Made by a program: the position numbers and the translations under genes | Notes under the pieces: generated by a model | Databases searched by the model: none | Told to the model about the DNA's origin: nothing | The model's input: the letters and a program-made list of their open reading frames with translations, nothing else | From: Lewinellaceae bacterium | Lineage (GTDB): Bacteria > Bacteroidota > Bacteroidia > Chitinophagales > Saprospiraceae | DNA: 64,000 nt | Direction of reading: 5' to 3' | NCBI GenBank assembly: GCA_016708875.1 | Contig: JADJFA010000031.1 | Coordinates: 1-64,000, forward strand | Part shown: piece after piece, positions 54,346 to 63,419 of the stretch | How the letters are laid out: every line of letters starts with the position of its first letter | Numbering within the stretch: the stretch's first letter is position 1

Positions 54346-55659
54346 ATGACCCATCGCATCCGTCATCAAATACTCGAATTAGAACTGCCCCGCGAGGCAG
54401 GGGCGGTAGCTTTGCAGCGACGTGCGAGCCGGGTGTTTCAAGAGCAGGTGTTGCCGCGATTGGACGAGGCGTTCAGCCGTATTGCACCTGCTGATCGGGT
54501 GGTTCGTATTGAACACCTTGAATTGGATTTAGGTGAAATTGCAGAAGCCAACTGGGAGCGCGATTTTGTGGAAAAATGCGTGCAGCAAATCTCTCAACAA
54601 GTCGCGGAAAAGGCTTTTGAGGTGAACGCTGAGGAGTCGGTAAAAACCTTGAGCGCCGAAGAAAATGCAGTAGCCGTATTCCGGCATTTTCTAGAAATGG
54701 GAACATTGCCCTGGTATGCCAAACATTTGACGCTGAGCGAATTGGAGCAAATGGTCGACAAGAATCTGGCAGGCGGAAGCGCATTTTGGAGGCAGGAGAT
54801 ACGGCGTTTATTAAAGCAAAATGATTATGCGTTACAGCGTTTGTTGTGGCAGTTCAGCGTAGCGTTTGCAGAAAAAGTGGTAGCAGCGGCAGTCGGGCTA
54901 CCGCTTGATTGGATACAACAAGCCAAACAAATCCGTCAAAGCCAAACAGGGCAAAAAACGACCGATCAGGCGTTTGTTGTTTTGGCAAAATACCTGCTCG
55001 GAACGGATCTTTCTGTTCTGAAAAACACCTTGCCCGAAGCTGCACTTCTGGCACAAATATTTTCAGAGGAAATACCTGATGTTACAAGCCCACCAATCGC
55101 AAAACCCTCGTCTGATCCCAAAGGACTTTCGGTGGAAAATGCCGGGCTTGTGCTGCTTGCAGCGTACCTGCCACCATTTTTCAAAAAACTTGGTATCGAG
55201 CTCCAATCACCAATAAACCAATCACCAATCAACCAATCACCATTAAACCAATCACCAATAACCAACCACCACCTTGCCGTTCACCTCCTCCATTTCCTCG
55301 CCACAGGCCAGGAGCATCCTGAAGAACCCTTGCTCGTGTTGCCCAAAATCCTATGCGGCATGCCGCTCGAAACGCCCCTACCACAAGAACTTGGTCTGAG
55401 CGAAGAATCAAAACTCGAAGCCACTCGCCTCCTGGAAGCCATTGTCCGCAACTGGCCCGTGCTGAAAAATACCAGTCCTGATGGGCTGCGCTCAGGTTTT
55501 ATAAAACGTGCCGGGCTGCTTTCATGGTCGGAGGACCGCGCCTCTTGGGTACTGCGTGTGGAGCGCTTGGGACAGGATTTGTTGTTGGAGAAAGTGCCCT
55601 GGAGTTACTCGGTGATTAAGTTGCCGTGGATGGAAAGAATATTGACAGTGGAATGGTAA
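54346..55659 (+). CDS. Contractile injection system tape-measure protein (Pvc14-like)
   Basis: 437 residues. The N-terminus HRIRHQILELELPREAGAVA and RIEHLELDLGEIAEANWERD, and the C-terminus VERLGQDLLLEKVPWSYSVI followed by KLPWMERILTVEW, are those of the CIS tape-measure family. It sets the length of tube and sheath. It is short for the family. Residues ~288-306 (QSPINQSPINQSPLNQSPIT) are coded by a word-repeat insert (55203-55270), in frame, in the linker before the second half. Any length variation there would not alter the reading of the rest only if in multiples of three. Confidence 0.85.
   Translation: MTHRIRHQILELELPREAGAVALQRRASRVFQEQVLPRLDEAFSRIAPADRVVRIEHLELDLGEIAEANWERDFVEKCVQQISQQVAEKAFEVNAEESVKTLSAEENAVAVFRHFLEMGTLPWYAKHLTLSELEQMVDKNLAGGSAFWRQEIRRLLKQNDYALQRLLWQFSVAFAEKVVAAAVGLPLDWIQQAKQIRQSQTGQKTTDQAFVVLAKYLLGTDLSVLKNTLPEAALLAQIFSEEIPDVTSPPIAKPSSDPKGLSVENAGLVLLAAYLPPFFKKLGIELQSPINQSPINQSPLNQSPITNHHLAVHLLHFLATGQEHPEEPLLVLPKILCGMPLETPLPQELGLSEESKLEATRLLEAIVRNWPVLKNTSPDGLRSGFIKRAGLLSWSEDRASWVLRVERLGQDLLLEKVPWSYSVIKLPWMERILTVEW
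55203..55270 (+). repeat. In-frame CCAATCACCAA word repeats in the tape-measure gene
   Basis: About five copies of CCAATCACCAATAAA-like words encode repeated NQSPI residues. It is the reverse-complement counterpart of the TGGTGATT word repeats at 5621-5716, so the same word family is inserted in two unrelated genes. Confidence 0.7.
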
Positions 55660-55692
55660 AAAGAACACCCTATAAATGAAAAGCCTCGCAAG

Positions 55693-58600
55693 ATGCACGA
55701 GTTGCCCAAGCAAATAGATCACCAAGCAGTTAAGCCAAGCTCCAAGAACGGCTCGTTCTTCGGCGGAGGGGGCAGTCCGCCTTTTTTCCAGGCAAAGTTG
55801 AAGGTGAATGATGCAAGCGACCCGCTCGAAAAAGCTGCCGATGAAGCTGCAGAACGCGCTGTTGGCCCGGAGCCAATGAAGAATCTTGGAGCCTTAGGGG
55901 CGCCGATTTTGCCACCAAATGACCCAAAAAATATCGAAAAAGTGACTTCGATAGGCCGCGGGCGAGCACTTGATCCAGAAATACGGACATTCATGGAGTC
56001 TCGAATGGGGGCGGATTTTTCGACCGTCACGATCCAAACTGACGGCGCGGCAGCCAAAAGCGCAGAAGACTTGGGTGCTCGGGCCTACGCTTATGGCGAG
56101 CAGATCGTTTTTGCACCTGGCGCTTTTCAGCCACAGACGACGGCGGGGCGACGGCTTTTAGCACACGAATTGGCACACGTTTTACAACAGCGGGCGATGA
56201 GCGGCGGGCCTGTAGTTCAGAAAGACGATGCGATGGCCAAAGGGACTGAGCCGGAAATCCCGTCACTCGACAACGAAAAGGGATTGTCCTATAATTTTAT
56301 GTACAAAAATGGGATGTGGGTGCTTCGGACGGAATGGTATTGGAACGATCCTGAGGCGCTTCAAAGCGGCAATTGGACGACCAATCCCAAGAAAAATCTC
56401 GTAATGCTGAATGAGATGAAAGAAAAAGGAGCCATTGCCGCGTATCCGCAGGAGCAACTGGCCGAGTTCGCGAAAACAATGGAGGTCGCGGTCAACAAGG
56501 ACACTACATACAAATTCGTCTCTGTCCACCCGCGAATTGATTTTTATACCGGTTTGGGCCTCATGAAAGGCGAACGGATTCGAGTTATTTTAACGGACGA
56601 CGGCGGTATGGCCATCATATTTAAAAAAGTTGACGGCGAGTCAGATGAAGCAGTCTCAGGTATCATCCGTCGAGAATTCGAGCGCGGCGTACCAGGTTTG
56701 CCGCTGACTGAAAACGGAAGTCTTTTGATCATAGCCCTCATGGCTGACTTGACAATTCAGGATCAAAACGAATCTCTGCGACAGATTGATCGAGAATACT
56801 GTGAGGAACTTTTTAGTGCAGGTGCATGGGCCAAATATCAAAAAGGTAAAAAACTGGGCTTTAGCAGTGGCCGCAAAAAGCGCAAAAAGGCCAGGTGGGC
56901 ATCGGGTCTCGAAAAAGACTCAAAAGCAGCCCTTAAACAGAAAAAAGCCGAGAATCCTGAAGACAAAAGCTTGCCCGATTCCATCTCGATCGAGTACGAC
57001 GAGGATTCTAAAAAATACACGGCGACCGTCAAAAAAGGCAAAAAAAGCGTAGAAACAACCGTCAAATCTGGTCAAGAACCCGACGCATTGCTCGAGGAAT
57101 TGGCGCGCAAACTAAGGCTCAAAGAGCTGGACCGATTCGCCGAGCGCGGCGAGTCAAAAAAGAAACTCGGAGCAGAGAATTTTTGGGCCTACGAGTTTTT
57201 GCTGCTTGTGCGCAAACGGATTTACGAAGAGAAAAAGAAGTACGGAGGTGGCGACCGGGTTAGAGACGACTTCGAAGACCTGCCTGACAAGGTCGGTCTT
57301 GGAATTGACGAGCATGTAAAAAATCAATTCCAGCTTTTCGTGCAAGTTCAGGTTAAAAAACACCTTGTGGCCGATGAGCCTGACTCAAAATTCGAGGCGA
57401 AGCCAGACACAGAACGGGTCAAACTGAAGTCAGAATTCGAAGACAAAACCGTCTCGATACAGTTACCGCTTACAGAACCTATGCTTGATACAGATGCCAA
57501 ACGGGCAGCTGTAGTAGAGGCCGTACTGCCTGAAATCCGGGCCATCTCAAGAGAACTTCGTGGCAACCTTATTTTAACAGACAAAGAAGAAAACACAGTT
57601 GATCTGTCAAAGTATCGCACGCTGTCGCCCTATCCTGCTTGGATTGAGCCATCCGACACACGACCCGACTTCATTGGAGTAACAGGCGGTGAAGGCAAGT
57701 ACAGAATGGTTATGAACCATGTCCCGTTCGAAGGTAGCGCTGACCCCTTAACGGGAATCTCAGTCTATTTCGGGCGGACCGTTTATTACCATTGGATCAT
57801 CTTGCCGGCCGTATCCGTGCTTGGTGCAGCCGATTACAAGTCCTTGAAAAAATACGATTGGCCATTGCGACGAAAAGCGATGCAGCATTTGTTGCAAAAC
57901 AAGCGAATCGACCCGTTCGAACACACCAGTGGAAAATCCATAACAGACCTCTTTATAGGTGCGGCGATAGAAATTCAGGAGGATATATTGCAGATGAATC
58001 GTGGCTTACGGCAGGTTTCTGAGCGCGATCCGCATGTAGAACTTGAATTGCCTATCGCTGAAGGTGAATACGTCATTTTCTGCAATGCCTTTTTCAAGCC
58101 TGAGGGTGGGTTCTATCGCCTTCCGTCCATGGCTTTTTTCCCTGTTCGGCTTCGCGATGGGTTTAAACTAACCGATGAATCCGTAATAGCCGAAGAAAAT
58201 ATACTCGAATTCCTCCGCCAAAAACTTCAAACAGAAGAATCAAAAACTGGCGAGGATCGCTCAGAAGCAGAAATTGAAAAGTTAAAAGGACAGATAAAGG
58301 GGCTCGAAGTAAACCAAAAATCAACGCTCGGTGTCCGGCTGACCAGGACACAACAAACCCTCAATCGAAAAATTGGTTGGGCTAAAAAGCTACTCAGCTT
58401 GCTCGATGATTTTGAGAAAAAACAAGCTGCCGACAGCCAAAAAGTGGATGCAAAAAAAGTGGCGTTTGTTGAAGTTTTACTCCAAGAAAACGACGGGGTG
58501 GAATTGGTTAATTTTTGGCTCACTGAACTTAAGGGAGACCGCCTGGCGATCCCCAGGTTTATCGCCGATGCTGAATTTAATGCTAAAGAGGTCGGCAAAA

Positions 58601-59808
58601 TTGACAAACGGCTCGATCATTACATGATTAATGATGGACTTATAAACCATTACCCAATCAATGTATCTTTTGCTTCAGAAGTCACAGGCCATCAGTACGA
58701 CTTGTTGATGACGGTCGCCGATGTCCCTCCAATCCCATTGCTACCGAATTTAACTCAAATGGCGCTCATAGACGTGACGACTGACAGCCACATGGTTTAT
58801 TACGGCTCCAGCCATAACTCAGACAAAGACGCGGCGCGTAAAGAGGCCATCCGAGACGCTTTTGAGGAATTCGCAACAGGTGAGGCAAAATACGGGGAAG
58901 GCTATCTTTCGTATCGCATTCCCAGCCTCAATATGAGCGAGCATATCCGCACTGAACCGGGCACTTGGGAAGAAGTCACGAGCTTTTTGGAAAGCGTGGC
59001 GATGGTAGCTGGTATTGCAGCATTGGTTCTGGCCACTGGGGGGGTAGGTGGCGCATTTGTTACTGGCATGGGACTTTTTGCTGGAGCTGTGGGGGCGGCA
59101 TCAGCCATCGGCAACATACGCGAACGTGCACAAAATCATCGCCTGGGGATGGATTCAGAATTGGCCCTCGATCTCTTGAGCATCACAAGATTCGTAGCAG
59201 CAGCCGGCGCAAGCCGGGTTGCAAAATTGGCTGACGCAGCGGCCGATATCGGGCGGACATCACGCGGTATTATAAGTTTACAGCGCGGCTTTTTTATTTA
59301 TCAAAAAGCTGATTTGGCAGCCAATATCGCTTTCACTTCAGTCAAAACAATCACTGATTTGGCTGATGTCGAAAAAGCGTATCCCACCTCTAGAGACCAT
59401 ATTCCCGGCAACCGCGAAAGGCGGGAGGCCTACCGCGGCCAAATACTGTTAAACGCGGGGCTTTCAGGCATGATGCTTACTATGGCTGTTAAACTAGAAG
59501 CACTTGAAAAGTGGCCGAAAGAGACTGCCCAATATGCGCAAGAGCAGCTGCTCGCTCGTCAAAATGAAGGCTATTATGAAGAACTGAATCGTACCAGCGG
59601 CCTCACTGATGAAAACGGCGATTGGGTACCAGCAGAGTTTCATGCCGAAGTTGATGCTGCTATTGATGCCCTAATCGTCCCCGATGATGCCACAGTGCCA
59701 AAAGCCGACCAACTACCAAAAGCGGATACCTCAACTCCGAAGCCTGACCAGACAGTGGTGAAATCCGATAAGCCTGTGCCAAACGATGATAAACCAAGCT
59801 GTAGATGA
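55693..59808 (+). CDS. DUF4157 eCIS cargo/toxin-like protein, N-terminal part
   Basis: 1371 residues. DUF4157 domain at ~90-165: RTFMESRMGADFSTVTIQTD, AYAYGEQIVFAPGAF and the zinc-peptidase-like RRLLAHELAHVLQQRA (HExxH-type). DUF4157 is strongly associated with eCIS loci and is considered a loading or processing domain of effectors. There follow a large unassigned region (~170-1090), with a Lys-rich segment near 390-440, a Gly-rich hydrophobic hairpin (~1098-1140, IAALVLATGGVGGAFVTGMG), and a helical region (SITRFVAAAGASRVAKLADA). It ends in a Lys-Pro-Asp linker where a one-base shift occurs (near 59800). The downstream frame continues the same linker. Confidence 0.75.
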   Translation: MHELPKQIDHQAVKPSSKNGSFFGGGGSPPFFQAKLKVNDASDPLEKAADEAAERAVGPEPMKNLGALGAPILPPNDPKNIEKVTSIGRGRALDPEIRTFMESRMGADFSTVTIQTDGAAAKSAEDLGARAYAYGEQIVFAPGAFQPQTTAGRRLLAHELAHVLQQRAMSGGPVVQKDDAMAKGTEPEIPSLDNEKGLSYNFMYKNGMWVLRTEWYWNDPEALQSGNWTTNPKKNLVMLNEMKEKGAIAAYPQEQLAEFAKTMEVAVNKDTTYKFVSVHPRIDFYTGLGLMKGERIRVILTDDGGMAIIFKKVDGESDEAVSGIIRREFERGVPGLPLTENGSLLIIALMADLTIQDQNESLRQIDREYCEELFSAGAWAKYQKGKKLGFSSGRKKRKKARWASGLEKDSKAALKQKKAENPEDKSLPDSISIEYDEDSKKYTATVKKGKKSVETTVKSGQEPDALLEELARKLRLKELDRFAERGESKKKLGAENFWAYEFLLLVRKRIYEEKKKYGGGDRVRDDFEDLPDKVGLGIDEHVKNQFQLFVQVQVKKHLVADEPDSKFEAKPDTERVKLKSEFEDKTVSIQLPLTEPMLDTDAKRAAVVEAVLPEIRAISRELRGNLILTDKEENTVDLSKYRTLSPYPAWIEPSDTRPDFIGVTGGEGKYRMVMNHVPFEGSADPLTGISVYFGRTVYYHWIILPAVSVLGAADYKSLKKYDWPLRRKAMQHLLQNKRIDPFEHTSGKSITDLFIGAAIEIQEDILQMNRGLRQVSERDPHVELELPIAEGEYVIFCNAFFKPEGGFYRLPSMAFFPVRLRDGFKLTDESVIAEENILEFLRQKLQTEESKTGEDRSEAEIEKLKGQIKGLEVNQKSTLGVRLTRTQQTLNRKIGWAKKLLSLLDDFEKKQAADSQKVDAKKVAFVEVLLQENDGVELVNFWLTELKGDRLAIPRFIADAEFNAKEVGKIDKRLDHYMINDGLINHYPINVSFASEVTGHQYDLLMTVADVPPIPLLPNLTQMALIDVTTDSHMVYYGSSHNSDKDAARKEAIRDAFEEFATGEAKYGEGYLSYRIPSLNMSEHIRTEPGTWEEVTSFLESVAMVAGIAALVLATGGVGGAFVTGMGLFAGAVGAASAIGNIRERAQNHRLGMDSELALDLLSITRFVAAAGASRVAKLADAAADIGRTSRGIISLQRGFFIYQKADLAANIAFTSVKTITDLADVEKAYPTSRDHIPGNRERREAYRGQILLNAGLSGMMLTMAVKLEALEKWPKETAQYAQEQLLARQNEGYYEELNRTSGLTDENGDWVPAEFHAEVDAAIDALIVPDDATVPKADQLPKADTSTPKPDQTVVKSDKPVPNDDKPSCR

Positions 59809-61885
59809 TGACTCAGCATTAAAGCCCGATCAGCCAGAACCAAATGCTGATAAACCAGGGCCAAAAGATGACTCAGCACCCAAGCCTGATCAGGCAGTGC
59901 CCAAAGCAGATGACTCAAGCAGTAGCTCAGGCGGCGGTTCGGGACGACCACCCAGACGCAGCAGCGACGGCGGTTCCGGCCCACGCCGTAAAAGACCCTC
60001 GCGGCAACGGCCCGAAAAAATTCCTGAAATCCGCGCCGAACGAACACGCCAATTCATGGAAAGCCCCGAAATGCAACGTGTTTTGGCAGGCGATCCAGAG
60101 GCTTGCCTGGCCCTTTTGCAAACGCATGGTATATGGCGCGACCTGGTTTTGGACTTGCCCAACAATCACGGTGCAACGGGAGATAGCGTCGTCGATCAGC
60201 TTACAGCGTTCCGAGAAACCATTCGCACCGACCTAAAAACACGCTTTGGCCTGGATATTTCAGACCCCAAAGCCTGTACTGGAGCAGGCAGTGACATTGA
60301 TTTGGCTACCTCTGGCCCTGATGCAGGTGAAAGGATGAGCGCTGCTGTAGATCACATGAACGACACCTTCGGCTCAAATTGGTCTGATCTGCTTCGCATG
60401 AATTTTTACACCGAAGCGGAGCGGCATTTTACTTACGAATCGGCGCGGGGGAAGATAAGTCACGAAGATTTTTCTGCCATGCAATCGAGAATTTCTGACC
60501 TCACTGAAATCCTTGTAATGGCTCGCGCCATCGTCCACGCAGAAGGTGATGCCGGCCGACTAGCCACCGTTGAAAGACAGATGGGCCATCTGAGCGATGC
60601 GCAAAAAATCGAAGCCCATAGCCGCGCAGAAAAAATGAAAGTAGACCCTGCCGATCAATTGCACGATCTAAACCTCGAAATTGATGCTATGGTCAAGGAA
60701 AAGGAAGGCTTGCCTGCCGATTCGCCCCGTCATCCTGAACTGGCCGAACGCATTACAATGCGCCAAATGGAGGCCAATGCGTTGACGTTTGAGGCGAACA
60801 TTGGCCCGGGCGCCAACCAGCAAGCAGTCCGCGGCTTAGCCGTCGAGGGGCATGAGGCATATCAGGCCGTTCTCGGCAGCTTGGACATGATGTTTCATAA
60901 TATTTTCGAACATTTTGGAGACGTGCGCGCGGCCCTCCAGGAGTATGAAATCTATAAATATGTCCATCGCCTCATTACCGCCACGATTACGGCAGGGCTG
61001 ACACCCGACGCATTGATGCTCCATTATTACGAAGTTTCGCAAAGTCTGTATCGCGGCGATCGAGGGCAGTTGCATGACATAAACCGATATGACCAATCGT
61101 ATGTAGAGGCATTGCACAATCAGTTTTTAGACTCTGTAAAGCGACTTTTGCCCGTATTAAAAGCACGGGCACAAGCAGCAGGCGACACTGGCCCCGCTCC
61201 TCGACTTGATCTTCCTCGTCACGGAGAGATGACATACATTGACACAAATCCCTCATCAATTAGGCCGGATGATCCGATGTATGCTCAGCTCGAGCGGCTG
61301 CGGATAATTGGCCAAACGCCACCGGGGCAAGAGCCTCCACTGCCCTCCCCTCCGTCCGAAGTGCCGATTCGACCCATAGAGCGCGATGCAGAAGGCAAAA
61401 AGCGTTCCGAGAGAACTACGTTACCCATCATTCCTATCGCTGGGATCGAGCCTCCCAGACTCATCGACGATAGCGTGCAAGACAAATACTATGTTTATGA
61501 CTCTTCGAATCCACGTTTCATGGCTTTTGCGACGGTCCAAGATGGCAAGTTGAGCATAGACCTTCGGACGACGCTTGAAGATGGCTCAAAATCAACGGTT
61601 GTGATTGGGCGTGAGCAAGTAGAGCGCATTTTCGCACATTTCAATGGTCGTTTCGACGCGCTCTCGGCAAACTGGCAGTACGGTTCAAACCTGAAAAAAT
61701 TCAACGAATTAACCGCCAAAGGTGCTTCGCCGGAACAAGCTGCGCTTGGAACTTGGACAGGTTTTCAGGCTACGAAGCACGGGTATGGCCGTGTCGAAAT
61801 TACTGAAACCAACGGTCAAAGCGGTGAATATACCGTGGTAAAAGTACTTTTCAGGCGCGGCGCAGGCCCGGCAGCTTCTCCATAG
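59786..61885 (+). CDS. eCIS cargo, C-terminal toxin-like part
   Basis: 699 residues from ATG 59786, overlapping the upstream stop by 23 bases. Removing one base in AAACCAAGCTG would fuse it with the DUF4157 part (total ~2063 residues). The Pro/Lys/Asp linker (NADKPGPKDDSAPKPDQAVP) leads to a Ser/Gly/Arg-rich segment, then a globular domain with GLDISDPKACTGAGSDIDLA (the GSDIDL string recalls polymerase-beta-type nucleotidyltransferases, but the rest of their signature is not seen), and a C-terminal domain ~580-699 with EQAALGTWTGFQATKHGYGR and VVKVLFRRGAG, which I recall from the ends of other large toxin-like proteins but cannot name. No immunity-like gene follows. Confidence 0.65.
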   Translation: MINQAVDDDSALKPDQPEPNADKPGPKDDSAPKPDQAVPKADDSSSSSGGGSGRPPRRSSDGGSGPRRKRPSRQRPEKIPEIRAERTRQFMESPEMQRVLAGDPEACLALLQTHGIWRDLVLDLPNNHGATGDSVVDQLTAFRETIRTDLKTRFGLDISDPKACTGAGSDIDLATSGPDAGERMSAAVDHMNDTFGSNWSDLLRMNFYTEAERHFTYESARGKISHEDFSAMQSRISDLTEILVMARAIVHAEGDAGRLATVERQMGHLSDAQKIEAHSRAEKMKVDPADQLHDLNLEIDAMVKEKEGLPADSPRHPELAERITMRQMEANALTFEANIGPGANQQAVRGLAVEGHEAYQAVLGSLDMMFHNIFEHFGDVRAALQEYEIYKYVHRLITATITAGLTPDALMLHYYEVSQSLYRGDRGQLHDINRYDQSYVEALHNQFLDSVKRLLPVLKARAQAAGDTGPAPRLDLPRHGEMTYIDTNPSSIRPDDPMYAQLERLRIIGQTPPGQEPPLPSPPSEVPIRPIERDAEGKKRSERTTLPIIPIAGIEPPRLIDDSVQDKYYVYDSSNPRFMAFATVQDGKLSIDLRTTLEDGSKSTVVIGREQVERIFAHFNGRFDALSANWQYGSNLKKFNELTAKGASPEQAALGTWTGFQATKHGYGRVEITETNGQSGEYTVVKVLFRRGAGPAASP

Positions 61886-61967
61886 CGATCTCGAAAAATG
61901 GTCAAAAACTTTTCTAATAAAAAATACCTGCAAAGGTGCCGATCTTGATCGCCACTAAACAATATTC

Positions 61968-63286
61968 ATGACACCCAATCTAACAACATCACTCTCCTTC
62001 CTCCGCCAACTCCTCCGCCTCCGCCTTTCCGATCATCTGGGCCAGTCCACCATGCCCATCCCCCAAGTCCCAGTCCTTCAGGACGACGACACCCCTTCAC
62101 CCGCTTCGTGCAGCACAAACGCCTGAGCGTGGATGAATTCGTGGCCCTGCTCACCGGGCTGGTGCCGCATGTTCAGCCGCAGATGTTCGACGAGGTGATG
62201 CAGGAGTTTTTTCCGAACGGAGGAGATTTTCCCGCATTGGGCGGCGTAAAAGGCACAAACTATCGCGGCTTCTTGCCAACAGGCGATACGGTACATTTCC
62301 TGCTCGGAGGCAGCACCGATATGGATCGCCGGTTGGAGGTGCAGCGCATTTTTGGGAGCGGACATGCTTTTGCCAAAGAACGAATCCTCTACCTCGAAGA
62401 AGTAAAGCCAGGCGAGCCCATCGCCAGCGGTCGGCTGATCCTCGATCCGGAATATGCAGAGTTATTCACCTTTGGCTACGTCACGTCGCCGAGGCTGAGC
62501 AGCAGTTTCCCGGAGCAGCGCTTACAGACGGAGTTGGAATGGGACGACCTCGTACTTAACGAGCAGACTTCCAAGCAGTTGCGCGAAGTGGAAACCTGGA
62601 TCGAGCACAACGATACCCTGCTTTACGACTGGGAAATGCACCGCAAACTCAAACCCGGTTTCCGTGCCTTATTCTATGGTCCGCCCGGCACGGGCAAGAC
62701 CATGGCAGCCACCTTATTGGGCAAGTTCACCGGCCACGATGTGTACCGCATTGACCTTTCCTCCCTCGTATCCAAGTATATCGGCGAAACGGAGAAAAAT
62801 CTCAGCACCCTGTTCGAGCGGGCCGAAAACAAAAAATGGATTTTGTTCTTCGACGAGGCCGACGCGCTGTTTGGCAAACGCACCAACGTGAAAGACGCGC
62901 ACGACCGATTTGCCAATCAGGAGGTGTCATACCTGCTTCAACGCGTGGAGGAATTCAGCGGACTGAGCATCCTTTGTTCCAACTTTAAGAGCAATATGGA
63001 CGACGCTTTCACGCGCCGTTTTCAGACCATGGTTTATTTCCCCATGCCCAAGCCCGAAGAGCGGCTCATGCTCTGGCAAAAAACTTTCCCGCCCGCCGTC
63101 AAATTGGATCCGGCGATTGACTTAAAACAAGTAGCCGCCAAATACGAACTCACAGGTTCCAACATTGTCAACATCGTTCACTTTTGCTGTTTGCAGGCCC
63201 TGGCTGCCCACACAAATGTAATTTCAGCCGAAAATTTATTTGGAGGCATAAACCGCGAATTTGTAAAAGAAAACAAGGTAATTTAG
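61968..63286 (+). CDS. eCIS AAA+ ATPase (Pvc15-like), one-base frameshift
   Basis: About 439 residues after correction. N-terminal region MTPNLTTSLSFLRQLLRLRL (start ATG 61968), then PFTRFVQHKRLSVDEFVALL. The AAA+ domain has Walker A FYGPPGTGKTMAATLLGKF, Walker B ILFFDEADALFGKRT, and sensor/arginine region NMDDAFTRRFQTMVYFPMP. It is thought to assist particle assembly or cargo loading. The frame changes in the CCCC of ACACCCCTTCACC (62088-62094); five C would join both parts. Without correction the frame opens at 62108. Confidence 0.88.
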
Positions 63287-63296
63287 CGACTTAAAG

Positions 63297-63414
63297 AGTT
63301 ATTAGTTTCAAGTTTCAAGTTATGAGATCAAAGCCCTGGATCGATAACTCAGCAACTGAAACACGAAACTTGTGACTTGAAACTTGAAACTTGAAACTTG
63401 AAACTCATAACTAA
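63297..63414. repeat. GAAACTT/AAGTTTC word inverted repeat
   Basis: GAGTTATTAGTTTCAAGTTTC on the left is complementary to TTGAAACTTGAAACTCATAACT on the right, with seven-base words repeated. It separates the ATPase gene from the last gene and may attenuate or terminate. Confidence 0.65.
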
Positions 63415-63419
63415 AAAAT

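Noticed and set aside
60268..60330. Confident nucleotidyltransferase toxin call from GSDIDL
   Set aside because: The spaced glycine-serine motif and third acidic residue of that superfamily were not found, so the call is only a suggestion.
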